The notes below the pieces were generated by a model, which was not told where the DNA came from, ran no database searches, and worked only from the letters and a program-made list of their open reading frames with translations. A stretch of DNA of 40,059 bases from an uncultured bacterium (GTDB lineage: Bacteria; Auribacterota; Erginobacteria; Erginobacterales; Erginobacteraceae). The stretch lies in NCBI GenBank assembly GCA_937885075.1, contig CAKZYZ010000375.1, forward strand, positions 1-40,059, in the 5' to 3' direction. Numbering within the stretch: position 1 is the stretch's first letter; the number at the start of each line of letters is the position of its first letter. The translations under genes and the position numbers were made by a program. Positions 9,016 through 16,181 of the stretch are shown here, one piece after another.

Positions 9016-9161
9016 GCGATTCCAAGTCTCTCGTAGCGGCTGCCTTCAGGCTGCCACACTATGGCCCCGCCGACATCGGGGCCGTTGCTAACACGGGGCA
9101 ACAGGGTTCACTTAAAAGCCTACGAATCACTCAACTCGGGTTATACCAATAAATACTTGCT
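9016..9161. repeat. Short hairpin-containing spacer
   Basis: Around 9031-9052 the phrase GTAGCGGCTGCCTTCAGGCT forms an imperfect GC hairpin of the 'TAG-C-GCAG..CTTCAG..CTGC' type also seen at 34257 and 38883. At 9063-9083 GGCCCCG and CGGGGCC form a 7-bp stem. No T-tract follows, so neither looks like a standard intrinsic terminator. Confidence 0.55.
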
Positions 9162-10583
9162 ATGAAAACTTGCCTATCACTTCTTATCACCTGGTGCATT
9201 CTGGCCATTTTCTCCCCGTCCGGAGCGGCCGTGGAGGAAAATTTCCCTGAAATCCCTGGTCAGGGACGACTCAGCCCGAAAAAGAAACAGCTCTTTTATG
9301 GTTTCCTGGGGAAGATATACGAAGAAGAGGGGGATTTTCTCCGGGCGGCCGGGGCCTATCAGCAGGCGCTGAAGATCGCCCCCGATGATCTAAAAATCCG
9401 GACCGCGCTGGCCCGGGCTTATCGGGAAGCCGGGAAAACCGGTACCGCCGGACGGGAATATGAGATCATTCTGGAACAATCCGCCCGGAATCTTACCGAT
9501 CCCGACCCCTCGGTTCGAAAGCAGGCCATTAAAACTATCTCTTCCGTCCCGGGTCCGGAATCCGACTCCCTGCTGCTGAGAGCTCTGACTGATCCTGACG
9601 AGGTTATCCGGCGCAAGGCCGCCCTGGCCCTGGGTGATCGGGGGAATGAAGCCGCTATACCGGTCCTGCTCCAACTCGTCGAGCAGAGTGACCCCTCCGG
9701 ACTAACTATATCTCGTCTCTGCCAACTGCGGGTAAAAGAAGCTATCCCGGCTATCGTGAAGCGCCTCTCGTCCAGTCGAATAGGGATGAGACGGACTGCC
9801 GCCAGTTCTCTGGGGGGGATGGAAGATCCGGATACCCTGGACGCTCTTCTCCCCGGCCTGAAAGACGACAATTACCTGATGAGGAAGACCACCGCCTACG
9901 CGCTCTGGCAGCTGCACGACACCCGGGCCGTCCCCCCGCTGATTGAGGTCCTGAATGACGATGCCTCGATCGTAAAAAAATTAGCCGCCTACTCCCTGGG
10001 AAAATTAGGCGATTCGGCCGCCATCGAGCCGCTGAAAATACTTCTGGAAGATACCACCGACTCCAACCATCTCTATGCCGCCCTGGCTCTGGCGGAGCTG
10101 GGGGAACCCGTTGACACCAAAATTTTTCTCGATGAGCTGGACGCGGTCGACTTCTTCTACCGGGGGACCGCCATTGAAGGTCTGGAGGCTTCCGGGGATC
10201 TCTCCGCGGCACAGGCCATCATACCGATGCTGAAAGATAAAACCGGCTGGGTGCGGTCAATCGCGGCGGAGGCCCTGGCCACTCTGAATCTCCCGGAGAG
10301 CCGGGAAGCCTTATCCGAAAGTATTAAGGGAGGGGACCATCTGGTCGGTGCTTATGCCGCGGCCGCTCTCTGGAATATGGGTGATGAAGCGGGAGAAGAG
10401 TTATTGACCAGGTTGATGGCATCGCCCGACACGGATGATCGGGAATTCGCCGCCCGCGCCCTGAAATATGTCAGCGATGAATCCCGCCTGCCCCTGCTTG
10501 ATAAAGCCCTCGATGACCCCAGCCTGATTGTCCGCCGCATCGCGCAAGAGAGCTTAGAGGCTGAAGAGAAAACTGTTGAATAA
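9162..10583 (+). CDS. Exported TPR/HEAT-repeat protein (fourth of four)
   Basis: This 473-residue protein has a signal peptide (hydrophobic residues 4-22). A short TPR section (about 38-100) includes LFYGFLGKIYEEEGDFLRAA, a relative of the opening repeat in the two upstream paralogues. The remainder (about 115-470) is a run of HEAT/PBS-lyase-like repeats such as DPDEVIRRKAALALGDRG, DDNYLMRKTTAYALWQLHD and DDASIVKKLAAYSLGKLGD. This is a two-solenoid architecture, probably for protein binding; HEAT repeats of this type also occur in phycobilin-lyase relatives, but nothing here points to pigments. No clear Shine-Dalgarno is seen. It converges on the M50 protease gene with a 30-bp overlap of coding regions. 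Confidence 0.88.
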   Translation: MKTCLSLLITWCILAIFSPSGAAVEENFPEIPGQGRLSPKKKQLFYGFLGKIYEEEGDFLRAAGAYQQALKIAPDDLKIRTALARAYREAGKTGTAGREYEIILEQSARNLTDPDPSVRKQAIKTISSVPGPESDSLLLRALTDPDEVIRRKAALALGDRGNEAAIPVLLQLVEQSDPSGLTISRLCQLRVKEAIPAIVKRLSSSRIGMRRTAASSLGGMEDPDTLDALLPGLKDDNYLMRKTTAYALWQLHDTRAVPPLIEVLNDDASIVKKLAAYSLGKLGDSAAIEPLKILLEDTTDSNHLYAALALAELGEPVDTKIFLDELDAVDFFYRGTAIEGLEASGDLSAAQAIIPMLKDKTGWVRSIAAEALATLNLPESREALSESIKGGDHLVGAYAAAALWNMGDEAGEELLTRLMASPDTDDREFAARALKYVSDESRLPLLDKALDDPSLIVRRIAQESLEAEEKTVE

Positions 10584-11207
10584 CCCGATCAGCTTGAAAC
10601 TCGGGGCCAGAAGAATCCGGAATAACCCCCCGCCCAGCATAATAACCCCGATCAGTATGATAAAGCCATATCGCCTTAATTTCAGATAAGCAATTTTGGC
10701 TTCCCCCTTGAGGAAATAGGCCAGAATATGAGAACCATCCAGCGGCGGGATAGGGATAAGATTAAAGTTGGCCAGGATCAGATTAAGAAGGATGATAACG
10801 TTTAAAAACCTAAACGCGGCGATGAAAACCTGCGATCCGGTTGCTTTCAATAGATAAATGACACCTATAGAGAGAATGAACGCGATCAGTGAGAGAAGAA
10901 TATTAGAGGCGGGGCCGGCCAGAGCAACCAGCATATTGTCCCTCTCTCCTCTCTTAAAATTATAGGGGTTAACCGGAACCGGTTTCGCGCCCCCGATGAT
11001 AAAAGTAGAACCTGAGAATATTAAGAGGGCTGGCAGGAGTATGGTCATGAACGGATCGATGTGAGGAATCGGATTGAAGGTCAGCCGTCCGGCATCCCGG
11101 GCGGTCGGATCGCCGCATTTCAAGGCCACCCACCCATGGGCGACTTCATGAAAAATTACCGAGAAGATCAGAATTGGCAGAAAGATAATTATCTGAGAAA
11201 ATTCCAT
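10554..11207 (-). CDS. M50-family site-2-protease-like membrane protease
   Basis: This 217-residue protein has five or six hydrophobic segments. The zinc motif HEVAH (His20, Glu21, His24) lies in the first helix, and the third ligand region NLIPIPPLDGSH (Asp157) is near the C-terminus. This is the compact, PDZ-less M50B class widespread in bacteria, often annotated as site-2 protease or Zn-dependent peptidase. It acts inside the membrane; the substrate is unknown. AGGA lies about ten bases before the ATG. The 3' end overlaps the convergent HEAT gene by 30 bp, so the two transcripts could form antisense overlap. Confidence 0.93.
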   Translation of the reverse strand: MEFSQIIIFLPILIFSVIFHEVAHGWVALKCGDPTARDAGRLTFNPIPHIDPFMTILLPALLIFSGSTFIIGGAKPVPVNPYNFKRGERDNMLVALAGPASNILLSLIAFILSIGVIYLLKATGSQVFIAAFRFLNVIILLNLILANFNLIPIPPLDGSHILAYFLKGEAKIAYLKLRRYGFIILIGVIMLGGGLFRILLAPSFKLIGLFNSFLFSL

Positions 11208-11290
11208 GGTTTATAATCCTGGTTAAAACTATTGTCGTTGAACGTTGGACGTTGGACGTTGGATGTTCAGTCTTTAAGCCATTCCCCACA
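11208..11290. repeat. CGTTGGA 7-bp-period tandem repeat
   Basis: Around 11235-11266 units of CGTTGAA/CGTTGGA/CGTTGGA/CGTTGGA follow one another with a 7-bp period. They are the complement of the AACGTCC units near 1322, so the same word family is used in two distant spacers. Confidence 0.7.
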
Positions 11291-12739
11291 TCAAAACGTC
11301 TTCCCTCTCTCCCCCGCCCTGACCACCCCGATCATATTAGTATGCCCGGGATGATTCAGGGGAACTCCAGCGGTCACCACCACCAGATCCCCTTTCTTCA
11401 GTAATTTCGCTTTTATGGATAACTCCGCCGTTTGCCTTATCATCTCATAAAAATCATCGGTCTCAGGGATTATCAGCGGCGCTACCCCCCGGACCAGAAT
11501 CAAGAGCCGGGCTACCCGCCGGCTGAAAGTCGGAGCAATAATCACCCGGTCGGGCCGGTATTTCGCCACCCGACGAGCAGCACTCCCCGAAGCGGTATGA
11601 ACCATGATTGATTTAGCCCTGATACCATCGGCCAGGGAACAGGCCGATCGGGCAACCGACTCCTCCACCGGCAGCTCCTCCTGCTCCCGGTATAACTTCA
11701 AAAGCCAATCACGATTCGTGTCTCGATAGAAAAGCCCCGCCTCCACCTCCCGGGCTACCCGGACCATCGCCCGGACCGCCTGCACCGGATGAGCCCCGGC
11801 CGCCGTCTCCTCGGAAAGCATGACCGCGTCGGTCCCGTCAAATATAGCGGTAGCGACATCCGAGACCTCGGCCCGGGTCGGCCGGGAGTTCTCCACCATC
11901 GACTCCATCATCTGGGTCGCGGTAATCACCGGCTTCCCGGCCATGTTAGCTTTTCTGATAATCATCTTCTGGAGAACCGGCACCTGTTCAAAGGGGAGTT
12001 CCACGCCCAGGTCCCCCCTTGCCACCATGATCCCATCCGCTACCGCGATGATCGCGTCGATATTCTCCACAGCTTCGGGCTTCTCGATCTTGGCGATCAG
12101 GGCGATCTTACTCCGTTTTCTTTTCAGAAGTGCCCGAACTTCCTCAACCTCCTGGGCGGTCCGTACAAAGGAGAGTCCGATATAATCAACATCTTGCCTG
12201 ACGATAAATCTCAGATCCTTCCGGTCCTTTTCCGTCAGGATCGGAATACCGGCCGAGCGGGTAGGGAGGTTGACCCCTTTATGGGAACTGAGTATCCCTC
12301 CCACAATTACCCGGCAGTTGATCCGGCTCTTCGATCGCCCGGTTACTTCCAACCCCAGAGCTCCGTCGTTGAGGAGGATCGTATCGCCTTTGCGGACCAA
12401 TTTCGGCAGATCCGGATAAGTCACCGTCACTTCGTTTTCATCCCCGGGAACCGGAAGATCGGTCAGGCTAAACTTTTTGCCCTTCTTCAGCTCCACCGAC
12501 CCCCGGGAGATCTCTCCGACCCGGATCTTCGGCCCGGCAATATCGGTCAGGATAGCCACCGTCCGCCCCAACCGTTGGGAGGTCTCCCGGATAATCCGAA
12601 TCTTATCCGCGTGCCCTTCATGGGTTCCGTGAGAAAAATTCAGCCGGGCCACATCCATCCCCGCCCTGATTAACTTCTCAATCATCTCCGGCGAATCCGA
12701 AGCCGGACCGATTGTGCATACTATCTTGGTTTTTTTCAT
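11291..12739 (-). CDS. pyk: Pyruvate kinase
   Basis: This 482-residue enzyme converts phosphoenolpyruvate and ADP to pyruvate and ATP, the last step of glycolysis, in the cytoplasm. Diagnostic segments are KIVCTIGPAS at the N-terminus, ARLNFSHG (Arg32, Asn34, Ser36), the catalytic IAKIEKPEAVENID, MVARGDLGVE and ITATQMMESM with RPTRAEVSDVA. The B domain and the C-terminal allosteric-type domain are both present, and the length is normal. The start codon is followed upstream, almost at once, by the GAACTTAG end of a dispersed repeat. GAGGG within that repeat, nine bases from the ATG, is the only plausible ribosome-binding site, so the repeat seems to provide the leader. Confidence 0.97.
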   Translation of the reverse strand: MKKTKIVCTIGPASDSPEMIEKLIRAGMDVARLNFSHGTHEGHADKIRIIRETSQRLGRTVAILTDIAGPKIRVGEISRGSVELKKGKKFSLTDLPVPGDENEVTVTYPDLPKLVRKGDTILLNDGALGLEVTGRSKSRINCRVIVGGILSSHKGVNLPTRSAGIPILTEKDRKDLRFIVRQDVDYIGLSFVRTAQEVEEVRALLKRKRSKIALIAKIEKPEAVENIDAIIAVADGIMVARGDLGVELPFEQVPVLQKMIIRKANMAGKPVITATQMMESMVENSRPTRAEVSDVATAIFDGTDAVMLSEETAAGAHPVQAVRAMVRVAREVEAGLFYRDTNRDWLLKLYREQEELPVEESVARSACSLADGIRAKSIMVHTASGSAARRVAKYRPDRVIIAPTFSRRVARLLILVRGVAPLIIPETDDFYEMIRQTAELSIKAKLLKKGDLVVVTAGVPLNHPGHTNMIGVVRAGERGKTF

Positions 12740-13079
12740 AGAACTTAGCCCTCGCTGCGCTCGGGCAACTTTTCCTCTAAGGAAAGCATGAAATCAGGAG
12801 AATTCAAAGTAATCCCCCTCCTGCCTTCCTGCTTTCCTTAGAGGTTATTGAAATTCCGAAGCAGGAACTTAGCCGTTGCGCCGCTCGGACAACTTTTTTG
12901 CCACTAAGACACCAAGACACAAAGAATAGATTTAAATATTCTATAACAACATTTCTTATCTTTCTTAAGTTTTTCTTAGTATCTTTGTGCCTTTGTGGCG
13001 GATTTACGGAAAAATATTTTTATCGACGTAATCGGAGGAACTCTGGCATAATATAAATAATAAAACAAGTAGATTACCA
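12740..13079. repeat. Composite repeat A1, second head, inverted AAGACAC array
   Basis: Repeat A1 runs from GAACTTAG at 12741 to CCGAAGCAG near 12864. Its core is a perfect 15-bp stem (12774-12788 with 12830-12844, CCTCTAAGGAAAGCA). A second GAACTTAG head begins at 12865. At 12901-12925 variant units like CCACTAAGACACCAAGACAC face a complementary segment ending GTGCCTTTGTGG near 13000, another inverted pair. The final ~60 bp precede the ion-channel gene. Confidence 0.85.
13023..13058 (+). promoter_or_regulatory. Possible promoter of the potassium channel gene
   Basis: CATAAT/TATAAA at 13047-13057 could be a -10 element, with the weak -35-like TCGACG at 13023. The spacing is about 18 bp and the match is poor in the -35 box. 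The position, 22 bases or more upstream of the channel ATG, is reasonable. Confidence 0.3.
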
Positions 13080-13880
13080 ATGACTAAGATCACCGTAAAA
13101 TCTAAATCGTACCTCTATCTCCTTACTGTCCTGATCGCCATTGCCATGGTAATGCCCCTTCTCGAGTTACGGCATAGTCTTTTCGATAACCTGATTTCAG
13201 TCGGATTCTTCCTCTTCTTCCTCATTACCGCCGTGAATACACTCACCACCAGGGGGATCGCTCCGAAAAGCCATTTCGTCACCTGGCTAATCAGGATAAC
13301 TGTCGGACTGTCATTTATCACCGGTATCAGTCACGCCATTCTACAGTATCTTTCGGAGCCGGGGAAAGATATCTCTGCCGCCACGGAATTGATATCACAA
13401 TTGCCTAATGGCCTCTGGTGGCTGCAAACGATGCATTTTATCTCCCTGATCGGCTACTGCACCACAATCATCATCCTTATCATCTTCATCATCAAAGATC
13501 TCTTCTCCGGAGAACGGGTAACATTGGACAAGATCTTCGGGGCGATCACTATTTATTTTCTCTTAGGGATACTATGGACAATTATCTTCACCATGGTGGA
13601 ACTACTCAAACCAGGTTCTCTGGTCTGGGCAGGCGGAGAATATCTTACCAGCTACTCGCAGGTACAGTACTTCAGTTATACCACACTCTGCACGCTCGGA
13701 TACGGCGATATAATCCCCGCCACCAAGCTGACCATGGTTCTCAGCAATCTGGAAGCCATCGTCGGTGCGTTGTACCTGGCCATCCTGGTGGCCCGTTTAG
13801 TCGGACTTTACACAGGACAAGCTTCCCGGGATAATTTTAATGCCGCTCTTCGGAAGATAAAAAACCAGGATAAGGAGTAA
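13080..13880 (+). CDS. Six-transmembrane potassium channel
   Basis: This 266-residue protein has about six hydrophobic helices (roughly 12-30, 38-55, 65-88, 118-138, 153-175 and 217-243). The potassium selectivity filter TLGYGD at 205-210 lies in the pore loop TTLCTLGYGDIIPATK between the last two helices. It is a homotetrameric K+ channel by family. I see no arginine-rich S4 voltage sensor and no cytoplasmic RCK domain, so gating is unclear. The start has no strong Shine-Dalgarno. The last codons and stop are inside the left arm of a 14-bp hairpin. The gene precedes the TetR/efflux locus but is separated from it by a repeat array and the TetR promoter. Confidence 0.93.
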   Translation: MTKITVKSKSYLYLLTVLIAIAMVMPLLELRHSLFDNLISVGFFLFFLITAVNTLTTRGIAPKSHFVTWLIRITVGLSFITGISHAILQYLSEPGKDISAATELISQLPNGLWWLQTMHFISLIGYCTTIIILIIFIIKDLFSGERVTLDKIFGAITIYFLLGILWTIIFTMVELLKPGSLVWAGGEYLTSYSQVQYFSYTTLCTLGYGDIIPATKLTMVLSNLEAIVGALYLAILVARLVGLYTGQASRDNFNAALRKIKNQDKE

Positions 13881-13894
13881 ACTCCTTATCCTGG
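13865..13894. repeat. Hairpin across the channel stop codon
   Basis: A perfect 14-bp stem (13865-13878 with 13881-13894, CCAGGATAAGGAGT) encloses AA; the stop TAA is at its apex. The A-run precedes it and no T-run follows on the plus strand, so it is not a normal terminator for this gene. A near copy spans the stop of the RND permease at 20655-20688, where the A-T pair in CCAGG/CCTGG is replaced by G-C. Confidence 0.88.
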
Positions 13895-13903
13895 CTCCAT
13901 CCG

Positions 13904-14036
13904 TTGTCACGTCCTGATTTAAAATTGTCACTTAATCGTTCTCTCTGCAATCGTTCTGTCTAATGTCTTTCTGCATTTTAATTGTCCTGTCTGCAATCGT
14001 CCTGCCTTAATATTTTTGTTTTTAATCGTCCTGTCC
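13904..14036. repeat. Second AATCGTCCTGTC array
   Basis: A copy of the TGTCANGTYCTRATTTRAA motif (13904-13933) leads into cores AATCGTTCTCTC, AATCGTTCTGTC, AATTGTCCTGTC, AATCGTCCTGCC and AATCGTCCTGTC starting at 13934, 13949, 13980, 13995 and 14024. The spacings of 15, 31, 15 and 29 bp follow the rule seen at 2495-2661. The array ends about 13 bp before the TetR -35 box. Confidence 0.82.
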
Positions 14037-14048
14037 GTACATTTTTTA

Positions 14049-14077
14049 TTGACAATCATACACTCATCCCTTATATA
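14049..14077 (+). promoter_or_regulatory. Promoter of the tetR-efflux operon
   Basis: A perfect -35 TTGACA (14049-14054) is followed after 17 bp by TATATA (14072-14077). The predicted transcript start would be near 14084, only about a dozen bases before the TetR ATG, giving a nearly leaderless mRNA. The -10 box overlaps the palindromic operator. Confidence 0.62.
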
Positions 14078-14093
14078 CCTACCGGTAGGTATA
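14074..14093. promoter_or_regulatory. TetR-type operator palindrome
   Basis: TATACCTACCGGTAGGTATA is a perfect 20-bp palindrome centred between 14083 and 14084. It covers the -10 box, the predicted transcription start and the only Shine-Dalgarno-like bases (TAGG) ahead of the TetR ATG at 14096. This size and symmetry are typical of TetR-dimer operators, so autoregulation of the operon is the natural inference. Confidence 0.75.
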
Positions 14094-14095
14094 CT

Positions 14096-14680
14096 ATGAA
14101 AGGCACTGCTGAAAATACAAATAAATTGCTGATGGAGGCGGCCCTGCGGGTCTTTACCGAGAAGGGGTTTGCCGGCGCCTCTACCCGGGAGATTGTGGAG
14201 ATCTGCGGGGTAACCAAACCCACTCTCTACTACCACTTCGGCAGCAAAGACAAACTATACCGATCTATCCTGGAAGATATCTTCAAGCGATTCAACCGGG
14301 AGATCGCCCGGATTGCCTCCGGAGAACTCCCTCCCCGAACCAAGCTGATGGAGATCCTCCAATTCTATCTAGATCATTGCCATGAATTACCTCAAGAAGT
14401 TAAACTGATTTTAATGGCCTTATACCGGAGTGATCCCTCTCTCCCCGATATTGACATAGGAACCATCGGGCGGCCGATTGTTGAATCAATCGCCGGAATC
14501 ATCCGTGACGGCGAAGAAGGCGGGGTCTTCAAAGAAGGCGATCCACTCCAGTTAAGCCTGCAACTGATCGGGATGATTCATATCCAGATTCTCCTGATTC
14601 TTAATGATGAAGGCAAACTTCCCCTGAGCCGACCGGAGGAGATTTTAGCTACCTTTCTGGGGGGGATCGAAAGGCGATGA
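14096..14680 (+). CDS. TetR-family transcriptional repressor
   Basis: This 194-residue regulator starts at MKGTAENTNKLLMEAALRVF. The TetR_N helix-turn-helix is at about 28-50 (STREIVEICGVTKPTLYYHF), with the family hallmark TLYYHF followed by GSKDKLY. The C-terminal half is a ligand-binding/dimerisation domain of unknown effector. I chose this ATG because the domain begins right after it and the reading frame upstream runs through the promoter. Its stop overlaps the TolC start (ATGA), so the regulator and pump are coupled. It probably binds the palindrome at 14074-14093 and represses the efflux operon until a pump substrate or metabolite binds. Confidence 0.93.
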   Translation: MKGTAENTNKLLMEAALRVFTEKGFAGASTREIVEICGVTKPTLYYHFGSKDKLYRSILEDIFKRFNREIARIASGELPPRTKLMEILQFYLDHCHELPQEVKLILMALYRSDPSLPDIDIGTIGRPIVESIAGIIRDGEEGGVFKEGDPLQLSLQLIGMIHIQILLILNDEGKLPLSRPEEILATFLGGIERR

Positions 14681-16062
14681 AGATAATCCGGCTGACAGCA
14701 TCCCTCCTCCTCTTCTCCTCCCTCGTCGGGATGGGGATAGCCTCAGACGATAAAATGGAGTCGGCACCGGTCTACTCACTGGATGACTGTCTCCGGATGG
14801 CCTATAAGAACAATCCGGTAATCCTGAAGGCCCGGCAGGAGATAGAGATAGCTTCCGGCAAGAAACTTCAGGCCCTCTCGGAAGCCATCCCTCACCTGAC
14901 CGGAAAAGCCGGCTATACCTATCTCAACACCATCAATACCTATGAGACGGAAGACGGGGATCTGGAGCTCAACTTCCATGACAACTATCGGGCCGGTCTG
15001 ACCCTGGAGCAGAACCTCTATAAAGGCGGCAAGGTCCTGGCTGGAATCAAGGCGGCGGGGCTATATGACCAGTACTCGGAGGTCTTCCTCCGGGAAGCGG
15101 AGGGCACGGTTACCTTCCGGATCAAGGACCTCTTCAACCAGCTCCTCTTAGCCCGGAAGATCGTGGATGTCAGGGAAGCCACCGTCAAGCACATGGATGA
15201 TACCCTCCGAACTACCGATACGAAATATCAGCAGGGGTCGGCCTCCGAGTTCGACCTGATCACCGCCCGGGTCCGGTTGGCAAACTCCCGCCCCCCCCTG
15301 ATCAAGGCATCCAACCGGGTGGATATTCTCAAAACCATCCTGGCGAAAGAGATGGGCCGGGAAGACCAGAACTATGAGATCGAGGGGAGCCTCGACTTCA
15401 CCCCGTTCAACGAGAAACTGGCAGATCTCAACCGGCTGGGATTGGAGCATCGTCCCCTGATCGAACAGATAACCCTCCAGGAAGGGATCATGGAGCAGAA
15501 CCTGAATGCCTCCTCCTCCGGGTATCAGCCCTCCCTCTCCCTCTTTGCCACCTATGAAGGGGAGCAGCCGCAATATGGACTCCCCCCCGAGGACCGGTTC
15601 GAGTTTGAATGGACGGCCGGGGCGGCGCTGAAGTGGAATATCTTCGACGGCCTGATGACACCGGGACTCGTCCAGGAAGCGCGGGGCCAGTACGAGCAAG
15701 CCCGGATCGAGACCCGGGATACCCGCCGTACGGTCCTCTTGAGTATTAAACAGGCCTATCTCGATCTCAAGGCCGCCAAAAAAGCGATCTACTCCCACCG
15801 GGAGACAGTCGGACAGGCGGAGAAGGCCTATCAGATTGCCCGGATACGCTGGGAGAACGGAGTCAGCACCTCCCTGGAGTTGACCGAATCCGAGTTAAAC
15901 CTTTCGGAATCCAGTATCATGCTCCAGGAAGCACTCGCCTACTACCGGATCGCCCTGGCCAAATTAGAGCGGGCAATCGGACTGTCACTTGACCAAATTG
16001 AGCTAATTATCACTTCGGAATTTCCCCGAAATACTTCGGGATCCCGAGTTGTCTCATATTAA
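14677..16062 (+). CDS. TolC-family outer-membrane efflux protein
   Basis: This 461-residue outer-membrane factor has a signal peptide (about 1-23). Two OEP repeats of long coiled helices follow, e.g. LDDCLRMAYKNNPVILKARQ near 30 and the second-repeat phrase ALKWNIFDGLMTPGLVQEAR near 325. The C-terminal helical hairpin contains GVSTSLELTESELNLSESS. It would form the trimeric exit duct of the pump encoded by the next two genes. Its ATG overlaps the TetR stop. The last ~15 codons (from about 16015, SEFPRNTSGS and beyond) closely match, on the opposite strand, noncoding repeat sequence at 20861-20928, so this tail seems to be acquired from a repeat rather than ancestral. Confidence 0.94.
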   Translation: MKIIRLTASLLLFSSLVGMGIASDDKMESAPVYSLDDCLRMAYKNNPVILKARQEIEIASGKKLQALSEAIPHLTGKAGYTYLNTINTYETEDGDLELNFHDNYRAGLTLEQNLYKGGKVLAGIKAAGLYDQYSEVFLREAEGTVTFRIKDLFNQLLLARKIVDVREATVKHMDDTLRTTDTKYQQGSASEFDLITARVRLANSRPPLIKASNRVDILKTILAKEMGREDQNYEIEGSLDFTPFNEKLADLNRLGLEHRPLIEQITLQEGIMEQNLNASSSGYQPSLSLFATYEGEQPQYGLPPEDRFEFEWTAGAALKWNIFDGLMTPGLVQEARGQYEQARIETRDTRRTVLLSIKQAYLDLKAAKKAIYSHRETVGQAEKAYQIARIRWENGVSTSLELTESELNLSESSIMLQEALAYYRIALAKLERAIGLSLDQIELIITSEFPRNTSGSRVVSY

Positions 16063-16176
16063 GTCTCGGGACAATAACCTCTTAGGAAAGCAGGAAGGCA
16101 GGATGGTGAGCATTTGAATTCTCCTGATTTCCTGCTTTCCTAAGATGAAAAGTTGTCCGAGTGAGCGAGGACTAAT
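16011..16176. repeat. Composite repeat A2 (reverse orientation)
   Basis: The tail module (16015-16075) overlaps the end of the TolC gene and matches the complement of the tail of A3 at about 62 of 69 positions by eye. The core stem is a perfect 17 bp (16080-16096 with 16129-16145, TCTTAGGAAAGCAGGAA). The head (16150-16173, GTTGTCCGAGTGAGCGAGGA) runs to within six to nine bases of the adaptor start codon and offers the only GAGGA ribosome-binding-like bases. Confidence 0.88.
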
Positions 16177-16181
16177 TTATA

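Noticed and set aside
11789-12673. Long plus-strand frame opposite pyruvate kinase
   Set aside because: Antisense shadow with no domain features; pyk on the other strand is unmistakable.
13865-13894. Intrinsic terminator for the K+ channel gene
   Set aside because: The T-run is on the opposite strand (A-run before the hairpin on the coding strand), and the hairpin includes the stop codon; kept as a repeat.
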